From Litchfieldella qijiaojingensis (GTDB lineage: Bacteria > Pseudomonadota > Gammaproteobacteria > Pseudomonadales > Halomonadaceae): DNA of 64,000 bases. This document shows positions 11,130 to 20,928 of the stretch, one piece after another. How positions within the stretch are numbered: the stretch's first letter is position 1; every line of letters begins with the position of its first letter. The DNA lies in assembly GCF_014651875.1 (NCBI RefSeq), contig NZ_BMXS01000010.1:72788-136787 (forward strand). The letters run 5' to 3'. A program made the position numbers and the translations under genes. The notes beneath the pieces were generated by a model, which ran no database searches, was not told the origin of the DNA, and was given only the letters and a program-made list of their open reading frames with translations.

Positions 11130-12212
11130 CTACCTTGGCAGACGTATCCAGCCACCGGACGCCTGAGTGACACGTCCTTCGAGTTCCAGTTCCAGCAACC
11201 GAAGCTGGCAACTCGTCACATCCTGGCCGGTGAGGTTAACCAAGGCATCCAACGGCGTCGGTGCATCGCTCAACCAGCCCAGCAGCGGATCCGACTCGAG
11301 TGCCTTGTCGACATCGCTGGTGGCCACGGATGGCGGGTTACCCGCCCAATGCCCGAGTTCGGCGAGGATGTCGTCGACGCAAGTGGTGAGCACCGCCCCC
11401 TGGCGGATCAGGGCCAGGCAGCCGCGAGCCTGAGGGTTGTTGAGGGAACCGGGCAGAACGAAGACTTCGCGATTCTGTTCGGTGGCTAGACGCGCGCTGA
11501 CCAGCGAGCCGCTTTTCTCGGCCGCTTCGACCACCAGCACACCCAGCGACAAGCCGGTGACGATGCGGTTGCGGCGTGGAAAGAAGGCTGGCCGTGCCCG
11601 GGTGCCGGGTGGGTGCTCGGAAAGGATCAGGCCTCCCTCGGCGAGCAGGCGGCGATACAGATCGCCATGCCGCGGCGGATAGACGACGTCCACCCCGCAG
11701 CCCAGCACTGCCACGCTGCGCCCATGGGCATCGAGAGCCGCGCGCTGGGCGTGGCCATCCACACCCAGCGCCAGGCCACTGACCACGCACCAGCCGCGCT
11801 CGGCCAGTTCGGCGCCGAAGCGGGCAGCATTGCCCAACCCGTCGCGGGTCGGGCGACGCGAGCCGACGATCGCCAGGGCCGGTGGCAACAGGGCATCGAG
11901 GTCGCCGGCCGCCCACAGTACCGGCGGCGGGTCGGGCAGTTCGCGCAGTAGTGAGGGCCAGGCGGGATGATCGGGATGCAAGAGAGTATGCGCCGGGCTC
12001 TCGGCCAGCCAGGCATCAAGTGCCTTGCACTCCGCCAGCAACGGGCTGCGTTTGGGATGGTCGAGCCACAGTCGCAGGGCCTGGCGTGCCGGGTCGGGCA
12101 ACAGCGCCAACCAGCCCTCGGGCCAGTCCGGGCATCTCGTCAGCAGTTCGGCAAGGCGCCGTGCGCCCACCCCCGGCAGTCGCGAGACAATCAGCCAGTC
12201 CTTGGCCGTCAT
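11130..12212 (-). CDS. dprA: DNA-processing protein DprA (Smf)
   Basis: DprA binds incoming single-stranded DNA and loads RecA during natural transformation. The ATG at 12212 has AAGGAG at good spacing, giving 360 residues; a TTG lies one codon earlier. The Rossmann-fold core shows LAIVGSRRPTRDG, VVSGLALGVDGHAQRAALD, VAVLGCGVDVVYPPRH and FFPRRNRIVTGLS. An N-terminal helical domain precedes it and a winged-helix-like C-terminal region follows. Its position next to def/fmt is conserved across gammaproteobacteria. Confidence 0.96.
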   Translation of the reverse strand: MTAKDWLIVSRLPGVGARRLAELLTRCPDWPEGWLALLPDPARQALRLWLDHPKRSPLLAECKALDAWLAESPAHTLLHPDHPAWPSLLRELPDPPPVLWAAGDLDALLPPALAIVGSRRPTRDGLGNAARFGAELAERGWCVVSGLALGVDGHAQRAALDAHGRSVAVLGCGVDVVYPPRHGDLYRRLLAEGGLILSEHPPGTRARPAFFPRRNRIVTGLSLGVLVVEAAEKSGSLVSARLATEQNREVFVLPGSLNNPQARGCLALIRQGAVLTTCVDDILAELGHWAGNPPSVATSDVDKALESDPLLGWLSDAPTPLDALVNLTGQDVTSCQLRLLELELEGRVTQASGGWIRLPR

Positions 12213-12452
12213 CAATCATCTCCTTAATGGCTGAGAAGGCGTCGCCGCCGTGGTATCCATGGTGTCGAGGAGCTTCATCGCTTACCATTCACCGCGCGAC
12301 GTCTCCCCTGAGTGCCGCATACCGTCGCCCCGACGGAACCATAGTGTCTCGCTATCGGTCTGATATGCGTATCCATGGTTCCGTTGTGGACATCGGCCCA
12401 CTAAACTATGGGCATCATTGTGGCACAACAGCATAACGGTGGTTTCAACGCC

Positions 12453-12965
12453 ATGGCCAAATTACCCATCCTCGAATTTCCCGACGAACGCTTGCGCACC
12501 AAGGCGGTGCCGGTAGAGAACGTCGACGACGAGGTGCGCCAGTTGGTCGACGACATGCTCGAGACCATGTACGAGGCCCAGGGCATCGGCCTGGCGGCCA
12601 CCCAGGTCAATGTGCATCGTCGCGTGATCGTCATGGACGTCAGCGATGACCAGTCCAGCCCGCTGGTACTGATCAATCCCGAGTATCAACCCATCGGCGA
12701 CGAGCGCGAACCGATGCAGGAAGGTTGTTTGTCGATCCCCGAATACTACGCGGAGGTGTCGCGTGCCCTGCGCGTACATCTCAAGGCGCTCGATCGGGAC
12801 GGCAAACCCTACGAACTCGAAGCCGATGGCCTGCTGGCACATTGCATCCAGCACGAGCACGACCACCTCGAAGGCATCCTGTTCGTCGATTACCTGTCGC
12901 CGCTCAAGCGTGAGCGAGTCCGCAAGAAGATGGAGAAGCGCCACAAGCAGCTACAGAGCGCTTAG
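12453..12965 (+). CDS. def: Peptide deformylase
   Basis: Def removes the formyl group from nascent N-terminal methionine. Starting at ATG 12453 gives 170 residues, matching the usual ~169; an upstream in-frame ATG at 12408 would add an unlikely extension. All three motifs are present: GIGLAATQV (about 44-52), EGCLSIP (metal ligand Cys 92) and HEHDHLEG (ligands His 134 and His 138, catalytic Glu 135). It diverges from dprA and precedes fmt. Confidence 0.98.
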   Translation: MAKLPILEFPDERLRTKAVPVENVDDEVRQLVDDMLETMYEAQGIGLAATQVNVHRRVIVMDVSDDQSSPLVLINPEYQPIGDEREPMQEGCLSIPEYYAEVSRALRVHLKALDRDGKPYELEADGLLAHCIQHEHDHLEGILFVDYLSPLKRERVRKKMEKRHKQLQSA

Positions 12966-12980
12966 ACACTACGCCTCCCT

Positions 12981-13007
12981 GAAAGCCGGCTCCCGAAGCC
13001 GGCTTTC
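12981..13007 (+). terminator. Hairpin between def and fmt
   Basis: Ten-base perfect stem (GAAAGCCGGC 12981-12990 with 12998-13007) and a 7-base loop, 15 bases after def. There is no T tract after it, so it may attenuate rather than fully end transcription into fmt. Confidence 0.65.
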
Positions 13008-13078
13008 GTCGTTGGCGGGTCGTTTCCGTTATCATGTCGTTACTTCCATCGTTAACGACGACGCCAAGGCCCAGCTCC

Positions 13079-14077
13079 ATGACCCAATCCCTGCGTGTGA
13101 TCTTCGCCGGTACTCCCGATTTCGCCGCCGCGAGCCTCTCGGCCCTGCTCGACAGCGACCACCGGGTCGTCGCCGTCTACACTCAGCCCGACCGTCCCGC
13201 CGGTCGTGGTCGCAAATTGACACCCAGCCCGGTCAAGGCCCTGGCTCAGGCTCATGCCCTGCCAATTCATCAGCCATTATCGCTCAAGGACGCCGAAGTC
13301 CAGGCCGAGTTGGCTTCGTACGACGCCGATATCATGGTGGTGGTGGCCTACGGGCTGCTATTCCCCCAGGCAGTGCTCGACATTCCACGTCTCGGCTGCC
13401 TCAACGTGCACGCCTCGCTGCTGCCCCGCTGGCGTGGCGCCGCGCCCATCCAGCGCGCCATCGAGGCTGGTGATAGCGAGAGTGGAGTGACCATCATGCA
13501 GATGGACGCCGGCCTCGATACCGGCCCCATGCTGTTGCGGCGCGCCATTCCCATCGACGCCACCACCACCGGTGGAGAGCTGCACGACCGCCTGGCCGAC
13601 CTGGGCGGCGAAGCCATCGTCACGGCACTGGATGCCCTGGCCGGTCCTGGGCTGAAGCCGACACCGCAGCCCGAGACGGGCATCACCTACGCTGCCAAGC
13701 TGTCCAAGGCCGAAGCCGAGCTGGACTTCCGTCAGCCCGCCGCCACGCTCGCTGCACGAATCCAAGCGTTCAATCCCTGGCCGGTGGCCTGGACCCAGCT
13801 TGGAAGCGACACACTACGCCTGTGGCGAGCTGAACCCGGCCGCCGCCGCGATGACGACCCCACCGCGTCACCCGGTAGCCTGCTGTCGAGCGACCCCGAC
13901 GCTCTGCGTATCGCCTGCGGAAACAGCGGAAACGAGGTGCTGCGCATCACCCAGGCTCAGCTCCCCGGCGGCAAGGCCTTGCCGGCACGCGACCTGCTCA
14001 ATGCGCGTGGCGAACTCTTGCGTGTCGGTACCCGCTTGGGGCAAGCCACCCGCTCGCAGGAGGAGCCCCGTCCATGA
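13079..14077 (+). CDS. fmt: Methionyl-tRNA formyltransferase
   Basis: Fmt formylates initiator Met-tRNA with 10-formyl-THF. Starting at ATG 13079 the product is 332 residues and begins LRVIFAGTPDFAA, the usual N-terminus. The catalytic region is present as NVHASLLPRWRGAAPIQRAI, followed by GVTIMQMDAGLDTGPML. The C-terminal tRNA-binding domain is also recognisable (FNPWPVAWTQL). An earlier in-frame ATG at 13034 lacks homology. The stop overlaps rsmB by 4 bases. Confidence 0.97.
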   Translation: MTQSLRVIFAGTPDFAAASLSALLDSDHRVVAVYTQPDRPAGRGRKLTPSPVKALAQAHALPIHQPLSLKDAEVQAELASYDADIMVVVAYGLLFPQAVLDIPRLGCLNVHASLLPRWRGAAPIQRAIEAGDSESGVTIMQMDAGLDTGPMLLRRAIPIDATTTGGELHDRLADLGGEAIVTALDALAGPGLKPTPQPETGITYAAKLSKAEAELDFRQPAATLAARIQAFNPWPVAWTQLGSDTLRLWRAEPGRRRDDDPTASPGSLLSSDPDALRIACGNSGNEVLRITQAQLPGGKALPARDLLNARGELLRVGTRLGQATRSQEEPRP

Positions 14078-15405
14078 GCCAGGATGACAAGTCTCCCGCT
14101 TCCCGCGGTCAGGCCGTACGTGCAGCCGCAGCCCGTGCGCTGGTGCCAGTGATCACCGACCGGGGCTCCCTGGCCAGTCTCGACGACAGCCAGGTGGCGT
14201 TGCGCGACCGTGGCTTCCTGCGAGCCCTGTGTTACGGCGTGTGCCGTACCCTGCCTCGTCTCGAAGCGCTGGCCTCCGAACTGCTCCGCAGCCCCTTCAA
14301 GTCACGCGATGCCGACATCCAGGCCCTGTTGTTGCTTGGCATCTACCAGTTGCTCTATCTGCGCGTGCCAGCGCACGCAGCCGTGGGCGAAACCGCCGGC
14401 GCAGCACGAGTACTCGACAAAGCCTGGGCCACCCGCGTGCTCAACGGCTGCCTGCGCCGCTTGCAGCGCGAGTCCAGCAAGTTGCAAGGCAAAGTCGATC
14501 GTGACCCTTGCGTGGCCCTGCTGCATCCCGCCTGGCTGCTCAAGTGGCTGCGTCGTTCCTGGCCCGAGGACTGGCGGGAGATCGCCATCGCCAACAACCA
14601 GCCCGGCCCCATGACGCTGCGTGTCAATCGCCGTCAGTGCGATCGCGAAGCGTATCGGGAACGACTTCTCGCTGCCGGACTGGAATCCACACTATGCCAG
14701 CATGCGCCGGACGGCCTGACGCTGGCCGAATCCTGCGACGTCGATGCCTTGCCTGGTTTCCGCGAAGGCGTGGTCAGTGTCCAGGATGAAGCGGCCCAGC
14801 TTGCCGTGGAGCTGATGGGGCCGGTCCTGGCACCACGCCCAGGCGCACGTGTCCTGGATGCCTGCTGCGCGCCAGGCGGCAAGACCGCTCATCTGCTGGA
14901 AGTCTTCGATGTGGATGTGACCGCCCTCGACAGCGACGCCTCGCGCCTGGCACGTGCCGAAGCGACCTTGTCACGCTTGGGACTCACGGCCAGGCTGATC
15001 CATGCCGATGCCAGCGGCCTCGAGTGGTGGGACCAGTCCATGTTCAATGCCATCCTGCTCGACGCTCCCTGTTCCGGCACCGGCGTGATCCGCCGCCACC
15101 CCGACATCAAACGTCTGCGGCGCCCGGAAGATATTCGCGAGCTCGCGACCCTGCAGGCACGCCTGCTCGACAACCTGTGGCAGACGTTGGCTCCGGGCGG
15201 CACTCTGCTATACGCCACCTGTTCGGTGCTGCCCGAAGAGAACGCCGATCAGATCAAGGCGTTTCTCGCCCGTACGCCGGATGCCGTCGCCACCACGCCA
15301 GAGCAAGTGGCCTGGGGCCGACCGGCCGGCGCCGGGCGCCAACTGCTGCCAATGGAAAACGGCCACGACGGCTTCTTCTACGCCCGTCTTCTCAAGCAGT
15401 CGTGA
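14074..15405 (+). CDS. rsmB: 16S rRNA m5C967 methyltransferase RsmB
   Basis: RsmB methylates C967 of 16S rRNA. The 443-residue protein has an N-terminal NusB-like RNA-binding domain (about 1-140). The SAM-dependent methyltransferase domain follows, with the SAM loop LDACCAPGGKTAHLLE and two catalytic cysteines in LDAPCSGTGVIRRHPDIK and YATCSVLPEEN. Overlapping starts and stops link it to fmt, as in many gammaproteobacteria. Confidence 0.97.
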   Translation: MSQDDKSPASRGQAVRAAAARALVPVITDRGSLASLDDSQVALRDRGFLRALCYGVCRTLPRLEALASELLRSPFKSRDADIQALLLLGIYQLLYLRVPAHAAVGETAGAARVLDKAWATRVLNGCLRRLQRESSKLQGKVDRDPCVALLHPAWLLKWLRRSWPEDWREIAIANNQPGPMTLRVNRRQCDREAYRERLLAAGLESTLCQHAPDGLTLAESCDVDALPGFREGVVSVQDEAAQLAVELMGPVLAPRPGARVLDACCAPGGKTAHLLEVFDVDVTALDSDASRLARAEATLSRLGLTARLIHADASGLEWWDQSMFNAILLDAPCSGTGVIRRHPDIKRLRRPEDIRELATLQARLLDNLWQTLAPGGTLLYATCSVLPEENADQIKAFLARTPDAVATTPEQVAWGRPAGAGRQLLPMENGHDGFFYARLLKQS

Positions 15406-15486
15406 AGGTTCCTATACTGGCGATAGGTGCCACGCGAACGCGACCGCGTCGGGTGGCGCACGACTCGTCTGGCAAAGGAGTGACCC

Positions 15487-15690
15487 ATGTCTCATGTCTA
15501 CAAGCATATCGAGTTGACTGGTTCGTCCACCGAAAGCATCGAGGATGCCGTTTCCCAGGCTTTGGCCAGGGCCAGCCAGACACTCCACGACATGCGCTGG
15601 TTCGAAGTGGTGGAAACCCGGGGCCATATCGAGCAAGGGCGCGTGGCCCACTGGCAAGTCACCCTGAAGGTCGGCTTCACGCTGGAGTGA
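15487..15690 (+). CDS. Dodecin (flavin-binding dodecamer)
   Basis: This 67-residue protein has the compact dodecin layout: [13 protein letters not shown], a single helix ([17 protein letters not shown]), then [11 protein letters not shown] and the last strand WQVTLKVGF. Dodecins assemble into twelve-subunit spheres that bind FMN, riboflavin or lumichrome and are thought to buffer free flavin. It has its own ribosome site (AAAGGAG) and no obvious cotranscribed partner; a TATACT element at about 15412 could be its -10 box. Confidence 0.92.
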   Translation: MSHVYKHIELTGSSTESIEDAVSQALARASQTLHDMRWFEVVETRGHIEQGRVAHWQVTLKVGFTLE

Positions 15691-15811
15691 ACACACCAGC
15701 AATATCTTGCCACCTCGCCCTGTCTTCGATGGGACGAGTGGTTTATGCTAGCCAGCGCTTGCCGGCCACCGTGTGGTGGTCGCCGGTCATCAGCATGCGG
15801 ACAAGCCACTC

Positions 15812-17185
15812 ATGAAGATCATCATTCTTGGCGCCGGCCAGGTGGGCGGCACCCTGGCCGAGCATCTGGCCCACGAGGAAAACGACATCACGGTGGTGGA
15901 TACCGATGGAGAACGGTTGCGCGAACTGCACAACCGCCTGGACATTCGCACCGTATCGGGCCCGGCCTCCTACCCCATGATCCTGCGCCAAGCCGGCTGC
16001 GAGGATGCCGACATGCTGATCGCGGTGACCAACTCCGACGAAGTCAACATGATCGCCTGCCAGGTGGCGCATACCCTGTTCCGCACCCCGAGCAAGATCG
16101 CGCGGGTCCGAGCCACCGCCTATCTGACTCGCAAGGGTCTGTTCGCCCACGATGCCGTGCCTATCGACGTGCTGATCAGTCCCGAGCAGGTGGTCACCGA
16201 TCATATCCGCCGCCTGATCGAATACCCTGGAGCGCTGCAGGTGCTGGAATTCGCCGGCGGCCAGGCCCAGCTGGTGGCGGTCAAGGCCTTCTACGGCGGT
16301 CCGCTGGTGGGCCAGGAGCTCGGCTTCCTGCGTCGCCACATGCCCAACGTCGATACGCGGGTAGCCGCCATCTATCGCCGCAACCGCCCCATTATCCCGC
16401 GCGGCGATACCGTGATCGAAGCCGACGACGAAGTGTTCTTCATCGCTGCGCGTCGCGACATTCGCGCGGTGATGAGCGAACTGCGCAAGCTCGACCGTGA
16501 CTTCCGACGGGTAGTGATCGCCGGCGGCGGCCATATCGGCGAGCGCTTGGCCGAAAATCTCGAGCACAGTCATCAGGTGAAGATCATCGAGCATAGCCTG
16601 GAGCGCTGCACCACCCTTTCCGAACGCCTCGACCGCACCGTGGTTCTACACGGCAGCGCCACCAGCAAGCGATTGTTGCTGGAGGAAAACATCGAGGACT
16701 GCGACATCTTCTGCGCCCTGACCAATGACGACGAGGTCAACATCATGTCGTCGATGCTGGCCAAGCGAATGGGAGCCAAGAAGGTGCTGACGTTGATCAA
16801 CAACGCCGCCTACGTCGACCTGGTACAGGGCGGCGAGATCGATATCGCCATCTCACCACAGCAGGCCACCATCGGTAGCCTGCTGACGCACGTGCGGCGT
16901 GGCGATATCGTCAACGTCCACTCACTGCGCCGTGGTGCCGCGGAGGCCATCGAAGCCATCGCTCATGGCGACTCACGCTCGTCCAAGGTGGTGGGACGCG
17001 CCATCGAGGATATCGACCTGCCCAACGGTACCACCATCGGCGCCATCGTGCGCGGCAAGGAGGTGCTGATCGCCCACGACGATGTCGTGGTGGAATCCGG
17101 CGATCATGTCATCCTGTTCGTGATCGACAAACGCCGCATCCGTGACGTGGAGCGACTGTTCCAGGTCGGCCTGACATTCTTCTAA
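15812..17185 (+). CDS. trkA: Trk potassium uptake regulatory subunit TrkA
   Basis: TrkA is the cytoplasmic NAD(H)/ATP-binding gating subunit of Trk potassium channels. ATG 15812 gives 457 residues, matching E. coli TrkA. It contains two RCK units in tandem: [19 protein letters not shown] at the N-terminus and [19 protein letters not shown] near residue 230, each followed by a TrkA-C module. trkH follows 49 bases later, so the two likely form one operon; TrkA may also serve TrkI. Confidence 0.97.
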   Translation: MKIIILGAGQVGGTLAEHLAHEENDITVVDTDGERLRELHNRLDIRTVSGPASYPMILRQAGCEDADMLIAVTNSDEVNMIACQVAHTLFRTPSKIARVRATAYLTRKGLFAHDAVPIDVLISPEQVVTDHIRRLIEYPGALQVLEFAGGQAQLVAVKAFYGGPLVGQELGFLRRHMPNVDTRVAAIYRRNRPIIPRGDTVIEADDEVFFIAARRDIRAVMSELRKLDRDFRRVVIAGGGHIGERLAENLEHSHQVKIIEHSLERCTTLSERLDRTVVLHGSATSKRLLLEENIEDCDIFCALTNDDEVNIMSSMLAKRMGAKKVLTLINNAAYVDLVQGGEIDIAISPQQATIGSLLTHVRRGDIVNVHSLRRGAAEAIEAIAHGDSRSSKVVGRAIEDIDLPNGTTIGAIVRGKEVLIAHDDVVVESGDHVILFVIDKRRIRDVERLFQVGLTFF

Positions 17186-17234
17186 TCACCATGCTTGAGA
17201 TGCGACCGCACCACCGGACAGAAATGGCCGCGTC

Positions 17235-18683
17235 ATGAGTCTGCGCGTCATCCTGCGCATCCTGGGTCTGCTGTTGATGCTGTTCAGCCTAACCCTGGTG
17301 CCACCGATCCTGATCTCACTGTTGTTCCGCGACGGCGCCTGGGAAGGCTTCGCCATCGCTCTGAGCATCACTATTGCCACCGGAGGGGTGTTTTACTTGC
17401 CCAACCGCCTGGCACGCAAGGAGTTGCGAACGCGTGACGGCTTCCTGATCGCGGCACTGTTCTGGACCGTGCTGGGACTGTTCGGCGCCCTGCCGCTGAT
17501 GTTCGAGGGAACATACGCCCTATCGCCCACCGATGCAGTGTTCGAATCCTTCTCCGGACTCACCACCACGGGTGCCACCGTGATCACCGGCATCGACTTT
17601 TTGCCCGAGTCCATTCGCTACTACCGCCAGCAGCTGCAGTGGCTCGGTGGCATGGGCATCGTCGTGCTGGCGGTGGCGATCCTGCCGACATTGGGCGTCG
17701 GCGGCATGCAGCTCTATCGCACCGAGATTCCTGGCCCACTCAAGGACTATAAGCTGACGCCGCGCATCACCGAGACCGCCAAGGCGCTGTGGTACATCTA
17801 CGCCAGCATCACCCTGCTGTGTATCGTTTCTTACTGGCTGGCCGGCATGAACTGGTTCGATGCCGTCGGGCATGGCTTCTCGACCGTGGCCATCGGTGGT
17901 TTCTCCACCTACGACGCCAGCATCGGGCACTTCGACAGCGCCGCTATCGAGCTGATCTGCGTGGTCTTCATGATCATCTCGGCGATGAGTTTCAGCCTGC
18001 ATTTCGCCGCCTGGCGCGAAAAACGCCTGACCCAGTATCTGAAGGATCCCGAAGCGCGCTTCCTGTTGCTGTTCCTGGCCGGCCTGAGCCTGATCACGGT
18101 GACCTCGCTGTGGCTCACCTCCACCTATACCGATACCCTGGGCCTGCGCCACGGCCTGTTTCAGGTAGTGTCGATCGCCACGACTTCCGGTTTCGGGGTG
18201 GCCGATTTCTCGACCTGGCCGGGTGCTCTGCCGCTCCTGTTGTTCGTCACGGCTTTCGTCGGCGGCTGCTCCGGCTCGACCGGCGGCGGCATCAAGGTGA
18301 TCCGTATCATCCTGATCCTCAAGCAGGGGGTGCGCGAAGTTCTGCGCCTTATCCACCCCAATGCGGTGTTCAGCGTCAAGATCGGCAAGGTCAGCGTCCC
18401 GGACGGCGTTGCTCAAGCCGTATGGGGATTCTTCTCGGCCTATGTGATGCTGTTTTTCCTGATGCTGTTGGGCGTCATGGCCACCGGCGTCGACCAGGTC
18501 ACCGCCTGGTCGACGGTAGCCTCGGCACTCAACAACCTCGGTCCCGCCCTGGGTGACGCCACCAGCCATTACGGTAACATGCCTACCCAAGCCAAATGGA
18601 TTCTGGTGCTGGCAATGCTGTTGGGCCGTCTGGAGATCTTCACGGTACTGGTGCTGTTCACCCCGGCATTCTGGAAAGGATAA
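17235..18683 (+). CDS. trkH: Trk potassium transporter membrane subunit TrkH
   Basis: TrkH is the ion-conducting membrane subunit. The 482-residue protein shows four membrane-pore-membrane repeats. The selectivity-filter loops can be read around SGLTTTGATVITG, STVAIGGFSTYDAS, VSIATTSGFGVAD and ASALNNLGPALG. The segment QWLGGMGIVVLAVAILPTLGVGG is very typical of TrkH/TrkI. It is downstream of trkA and distinct from the second copy at 22791-24275. Confidence 0.96.
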   Translation: MSLRVILRILGLLLMLFSLTLVPPILISLLFRDGAWEGFAIALSITIATGGVFYLPNRLARKELRTRDGFLIAALFWTVLGLFGALPLMFEGTYALSPTDAVFESFSGLTTTGATVITGIDFLPESIRYYRQQLQWLGGMGIVVLAVAILPTLGVGGMQLYRTEIPGPLKDYKLTPRITETAKALWYIYASITLLCIVSYWLAGMNWFDAVGHGFSTVAIGGFSTYDASIGHFDSAAIELICVVFMIISAMSFSLHFAAWREKRLTQYLKDPEARFLLLFLAGLSLITVTSLWLTSTYTDTLGLRHGLFQVVSIATTSGFGVADFSTWPGALPLLLFVTAFVGGCSGSTGGGIKVIRIILILKQGVREVLRLIHPNAVFSVKIGKVSVPDGVAQAVWGFFSAYVMLFFLMLLGVMATGVDQVTAWSTVASALNNLGPALGDATSHYGNMPTQAKWILVLAMLLGRLEIFTVLVLFTPAFWKG

Positions 18684-18752
18684 ACCACGCGGTTTTCCCG
18701 CCGCCCAGCTTCGTGGATAATCGGGCAGTCATTCCCTAGATATCGAGCGCCC

Positions 18753-19991
18753 ATGACCGACTCCCAGGACATCACTGCCAACGCGGACGAATCCCGGACC
18801 ATTTCGGGTCCACTGCGCGTGGTGGAATATGGCGCGACCCGCTATACCCTGCTGGGCACCGCTCACGTTTCCGCCGAAAGCGCCGCGGAGGTTCGCCGGC
18901 TGATACGCTCCGGCGAGTTCGATGCCGTGGCCATCGAGCTGTGCCCCTCGCGCCACCACAGCATGGTCGAGCCCGACGCCCTGGCCGGTCAGGACCTGTT
19001 CGCGATCTTTCGCCAGGGCAAGGCCGGCATGGTCGCCGCCAGCCTGGCATTGGGCGCCTTCCAACAGCGAGTCGCCGAACAATCGGGTATCGAGCCTGGC
19101 GCCGAGATGCGTGCCGCGCTCGAGGAAACCCAGCGCAACGGTCTGCCGCTGTTGTTGATCGACCGCGATGTCGGCATCACCCTCAAGCGCATCTACCACA
19201 ATGTGCCCTGGTGGCAGCGCTATGGGCTGTTCACTGGCCTGCTGGGCAGCGTGATGTCGCGCCAGGAGGTTTCGGCGGAGGACATCGAACGGCTCAAGGA
19301 AGGTGACGTCCTGGAGTCGACGTTCCGTGAGTTTGCCGAGCAGTCCGAGACCCTGTTTACCCCTTTGATCAGCGAACGCGACCGTTACATGGCACTGCGG
19401 ATCGGCGAGGAAAACGCCACAGGACGCTATCGCAACGTGCTGGTGGTGATCGGTGCCGGCCACCTCAAGGGATTGGCCGCGCATCTCGAGCAGCCGCTGC
19501 CCGAGGATCCTCGCCCGGAACGTGAGGCGCTGGAACACACCCCGCCACGAGCCCGCTGGTGGAGGGCCGTGCCCTGGCTGATCACCGCGCTGGTGCTGAC
19601 CGGCTTCGCCATCGGCTTCTCGCGCAACTTCGAGCTCGGCTCGCAACTGGTCGTCGACTGGTTCCTGATCAACGGCGTGCTCTCGGCGCTGGGCAGCGCC
19701 ATTGCCCTAGCCCACCCGGTGACGATAGCGGCCACTTTCTTCGCCGCACCATTGACCTCGCTCAACCCAACCATCGGTGCCGGTTTCGTCGCCGCCGGGG
19801 TGGAGCTGTACATGCGCAAGCCCAAGGTCGGCGACTTCGCCCACCTGCGCCATGACGTGACCTCACCGCGTGGCTGGTGGCGCAACCGTGTCTCGCGCAC
19901 GCTCTTGGTGTTCCTGTTCTCTACCCTGGGTTCGGCGGCAGGCACCTGGGTTGCCGGATTCCGTATCGCCGGCGCGCTGTTTGGCGGCTAG
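18753..19991 (+). CDS. TraB/PrgY family membrane protein
   Basis: The 412-residue protein begins with a soluble TraB domain marked by YTLLGTAHVSAES (about 28-40) and conserved acidic and His residues (DAVAIELCPSRH), later VLVVIGAGHLKGL. It ends with about four membrane segments (about 270-410). TraB/PrgY proteins were first described as inhibitors of peptide pheromones in enterococci; the bacterial chromosomal versions have an uncertain, possibly proteolytic, function. It follows trkH by 69 bases. Confidence 0.85.
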   Translation: MTDSQDITANADESRTISGPLRVVEYGATRYTLLGTAHVSAESAAEVRRLIRSGEFDAVAIELCPSRHHSMVEPDALAGQDLFAIFRQGKAGMVAASLALGAFQQRVAEQSGIEPGAEMRAALEETQRNGLPLLLIDRDVGITLKRIYHNVPWWQRYGLFTGLLGSVMSRQEVSAEDIERLKEGDVLESTFREFAEQSETLFTPLISERDRYMALRIGEENATGRYRNVLVVIGAGHLKGLAAHLEQPLPEDPRPEREALEHTPPRARWWRAVPWLITALVLTGFAIGFSRNFELGSQLVVDWFLINGVLSALGSAIALAHPVTIAATFFAAPLTSLNPTIGAGFVAAGVELYMRKPKVGDFAHLRHDVTSPRGWWRNRVSRTLLVFLFSTLGSAAGTWVAGFRIAGALFGG

Positions 19992-20007
19992 TAACCTGAC
20001 ACTGACG

Positions 20008-20751
20008 CTAACGCTGTGCCAGTAACCGCCGCATCGCGGCGGTCGGCTGTTCCAGCTTGTGGTAGGTGCGGCTCGCCGCGTAACTGTCGTTGAAGGCATC
20101 GAAGTAGTCGTCGAGGATCTCGGCGGCAGTTGCGTCGCCGCTCTGACGCAACAGTTCTATGGCGACCTCGGCGGTGCACAGGTGGGCGCTGGAGGCCGGC
20201 TTGCGCAGCCGGTAGCGTGTCAGTCGCTCGGTAGCCAACGGCAGCACCGGCAAGCCGTCCAGGTAGGGGCTCTTGCGGAAGATGCGCCGCGCCTGGCGCC
20301 AGGTCCCATCGAGAATGATGAAGACCGGGATTCGGCGTTGTTCCTTGGCATCCTCTACCGCCGCTATACCTACTACCCGGTCGGCATAATCCGGCTGATC
20401 GTCGGGAAAAATGACGAAGGGGGCGTAACGTTCGTCCTCGAGCAATGCCAGCAGGCGATCATCAGGCGCGGTACGGTACCAGGTGAAGACCTCGGTGGTC
20501 GGCAGCACATCGGCGATCAGGCGCCCGGTATTGGTCGGCTTGTGATGTTCCAAGGGGTGGGACAACAACCACACGCGCGCCTGACTCTCGGCCGTCACGC
20601 GATACGGACACAGGCAGTTGAGCACCGGCAGATTGCAGCCCGGGCAACGCTCGACGAAGCTGCCTCGCGCCTTGAACTCGCGACGCGGCGGCCGTGGATG
20701 ACCGGTTGCCGGGTCTCTTTCGGAATGCTCGCTGAAGGTGTCGTGTTGCAT
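20008..20751 (-). CDS. tapT: DTW-domain tRNA-uridine aminocarboxypropyltransferase
   Basis: DTW proteins transfer the 3-amino-3-carboxypropyl group from SAM to uridine, making acp3U47 in tRNA (E. coli TapT, formerly YfiP). The zinc cluster CPGCNLPVLNCLC lies about 45 residues in, and the signature DGTWRQARRIFRKSPYL is present, as is SHPLEHHKPTNTGRL. ATG 20751 (247 residues) is my choice; the start is uncertain because no clear ribosome site is visible and a longer frame starts at 20796. Confidence 0.85.
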   Translation of the reverse strand: MQHDTFSEHSERDPATGHPRPPRREFKARGSFVERCPGCNLPVLNCLCPYRVTAESQARVWLLSHPLEHHKPTNTGRLIADVLPTTEVFTWYRTAPDDRLLALLEDERYAPFVIFPDDQPDYADRVVGIAAVEDAKEQRRIPVFIILDGTWRQARRIFRKSPYLDGLPVLPLATERLTRYRLRKPASSAHLCTAEVAIELLRQSGDATAAEILDDYFDAFNDSYAASRTYHKLEQPTAAMRRLLAQR

Positions 20752-20928
20752 CACTAGTGCGGGGCTGGAAGCGGACCCGCATTCTAGCACGTGCATCGGC
20801 CAGTGCCTGCGGATTCATTCCAACAAGGTGTCAGGCACCCACAACCTCCCTCGCGCCGCCAGTGGCGAACCGGCACCGGTCAGCACCACCAGATGGGGAG
20901 CACGCTGTCGTGTCATGGTCGGCGGAAA

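Noticed and set aside
12333-12384. ACGGAACCAT/ATGGTTCCGT inverted repeat upstream of def
   Set aside because: Ten-base arms with a 32-base spacer, but no promoter fits around it and no other support was found; kept only as a note.
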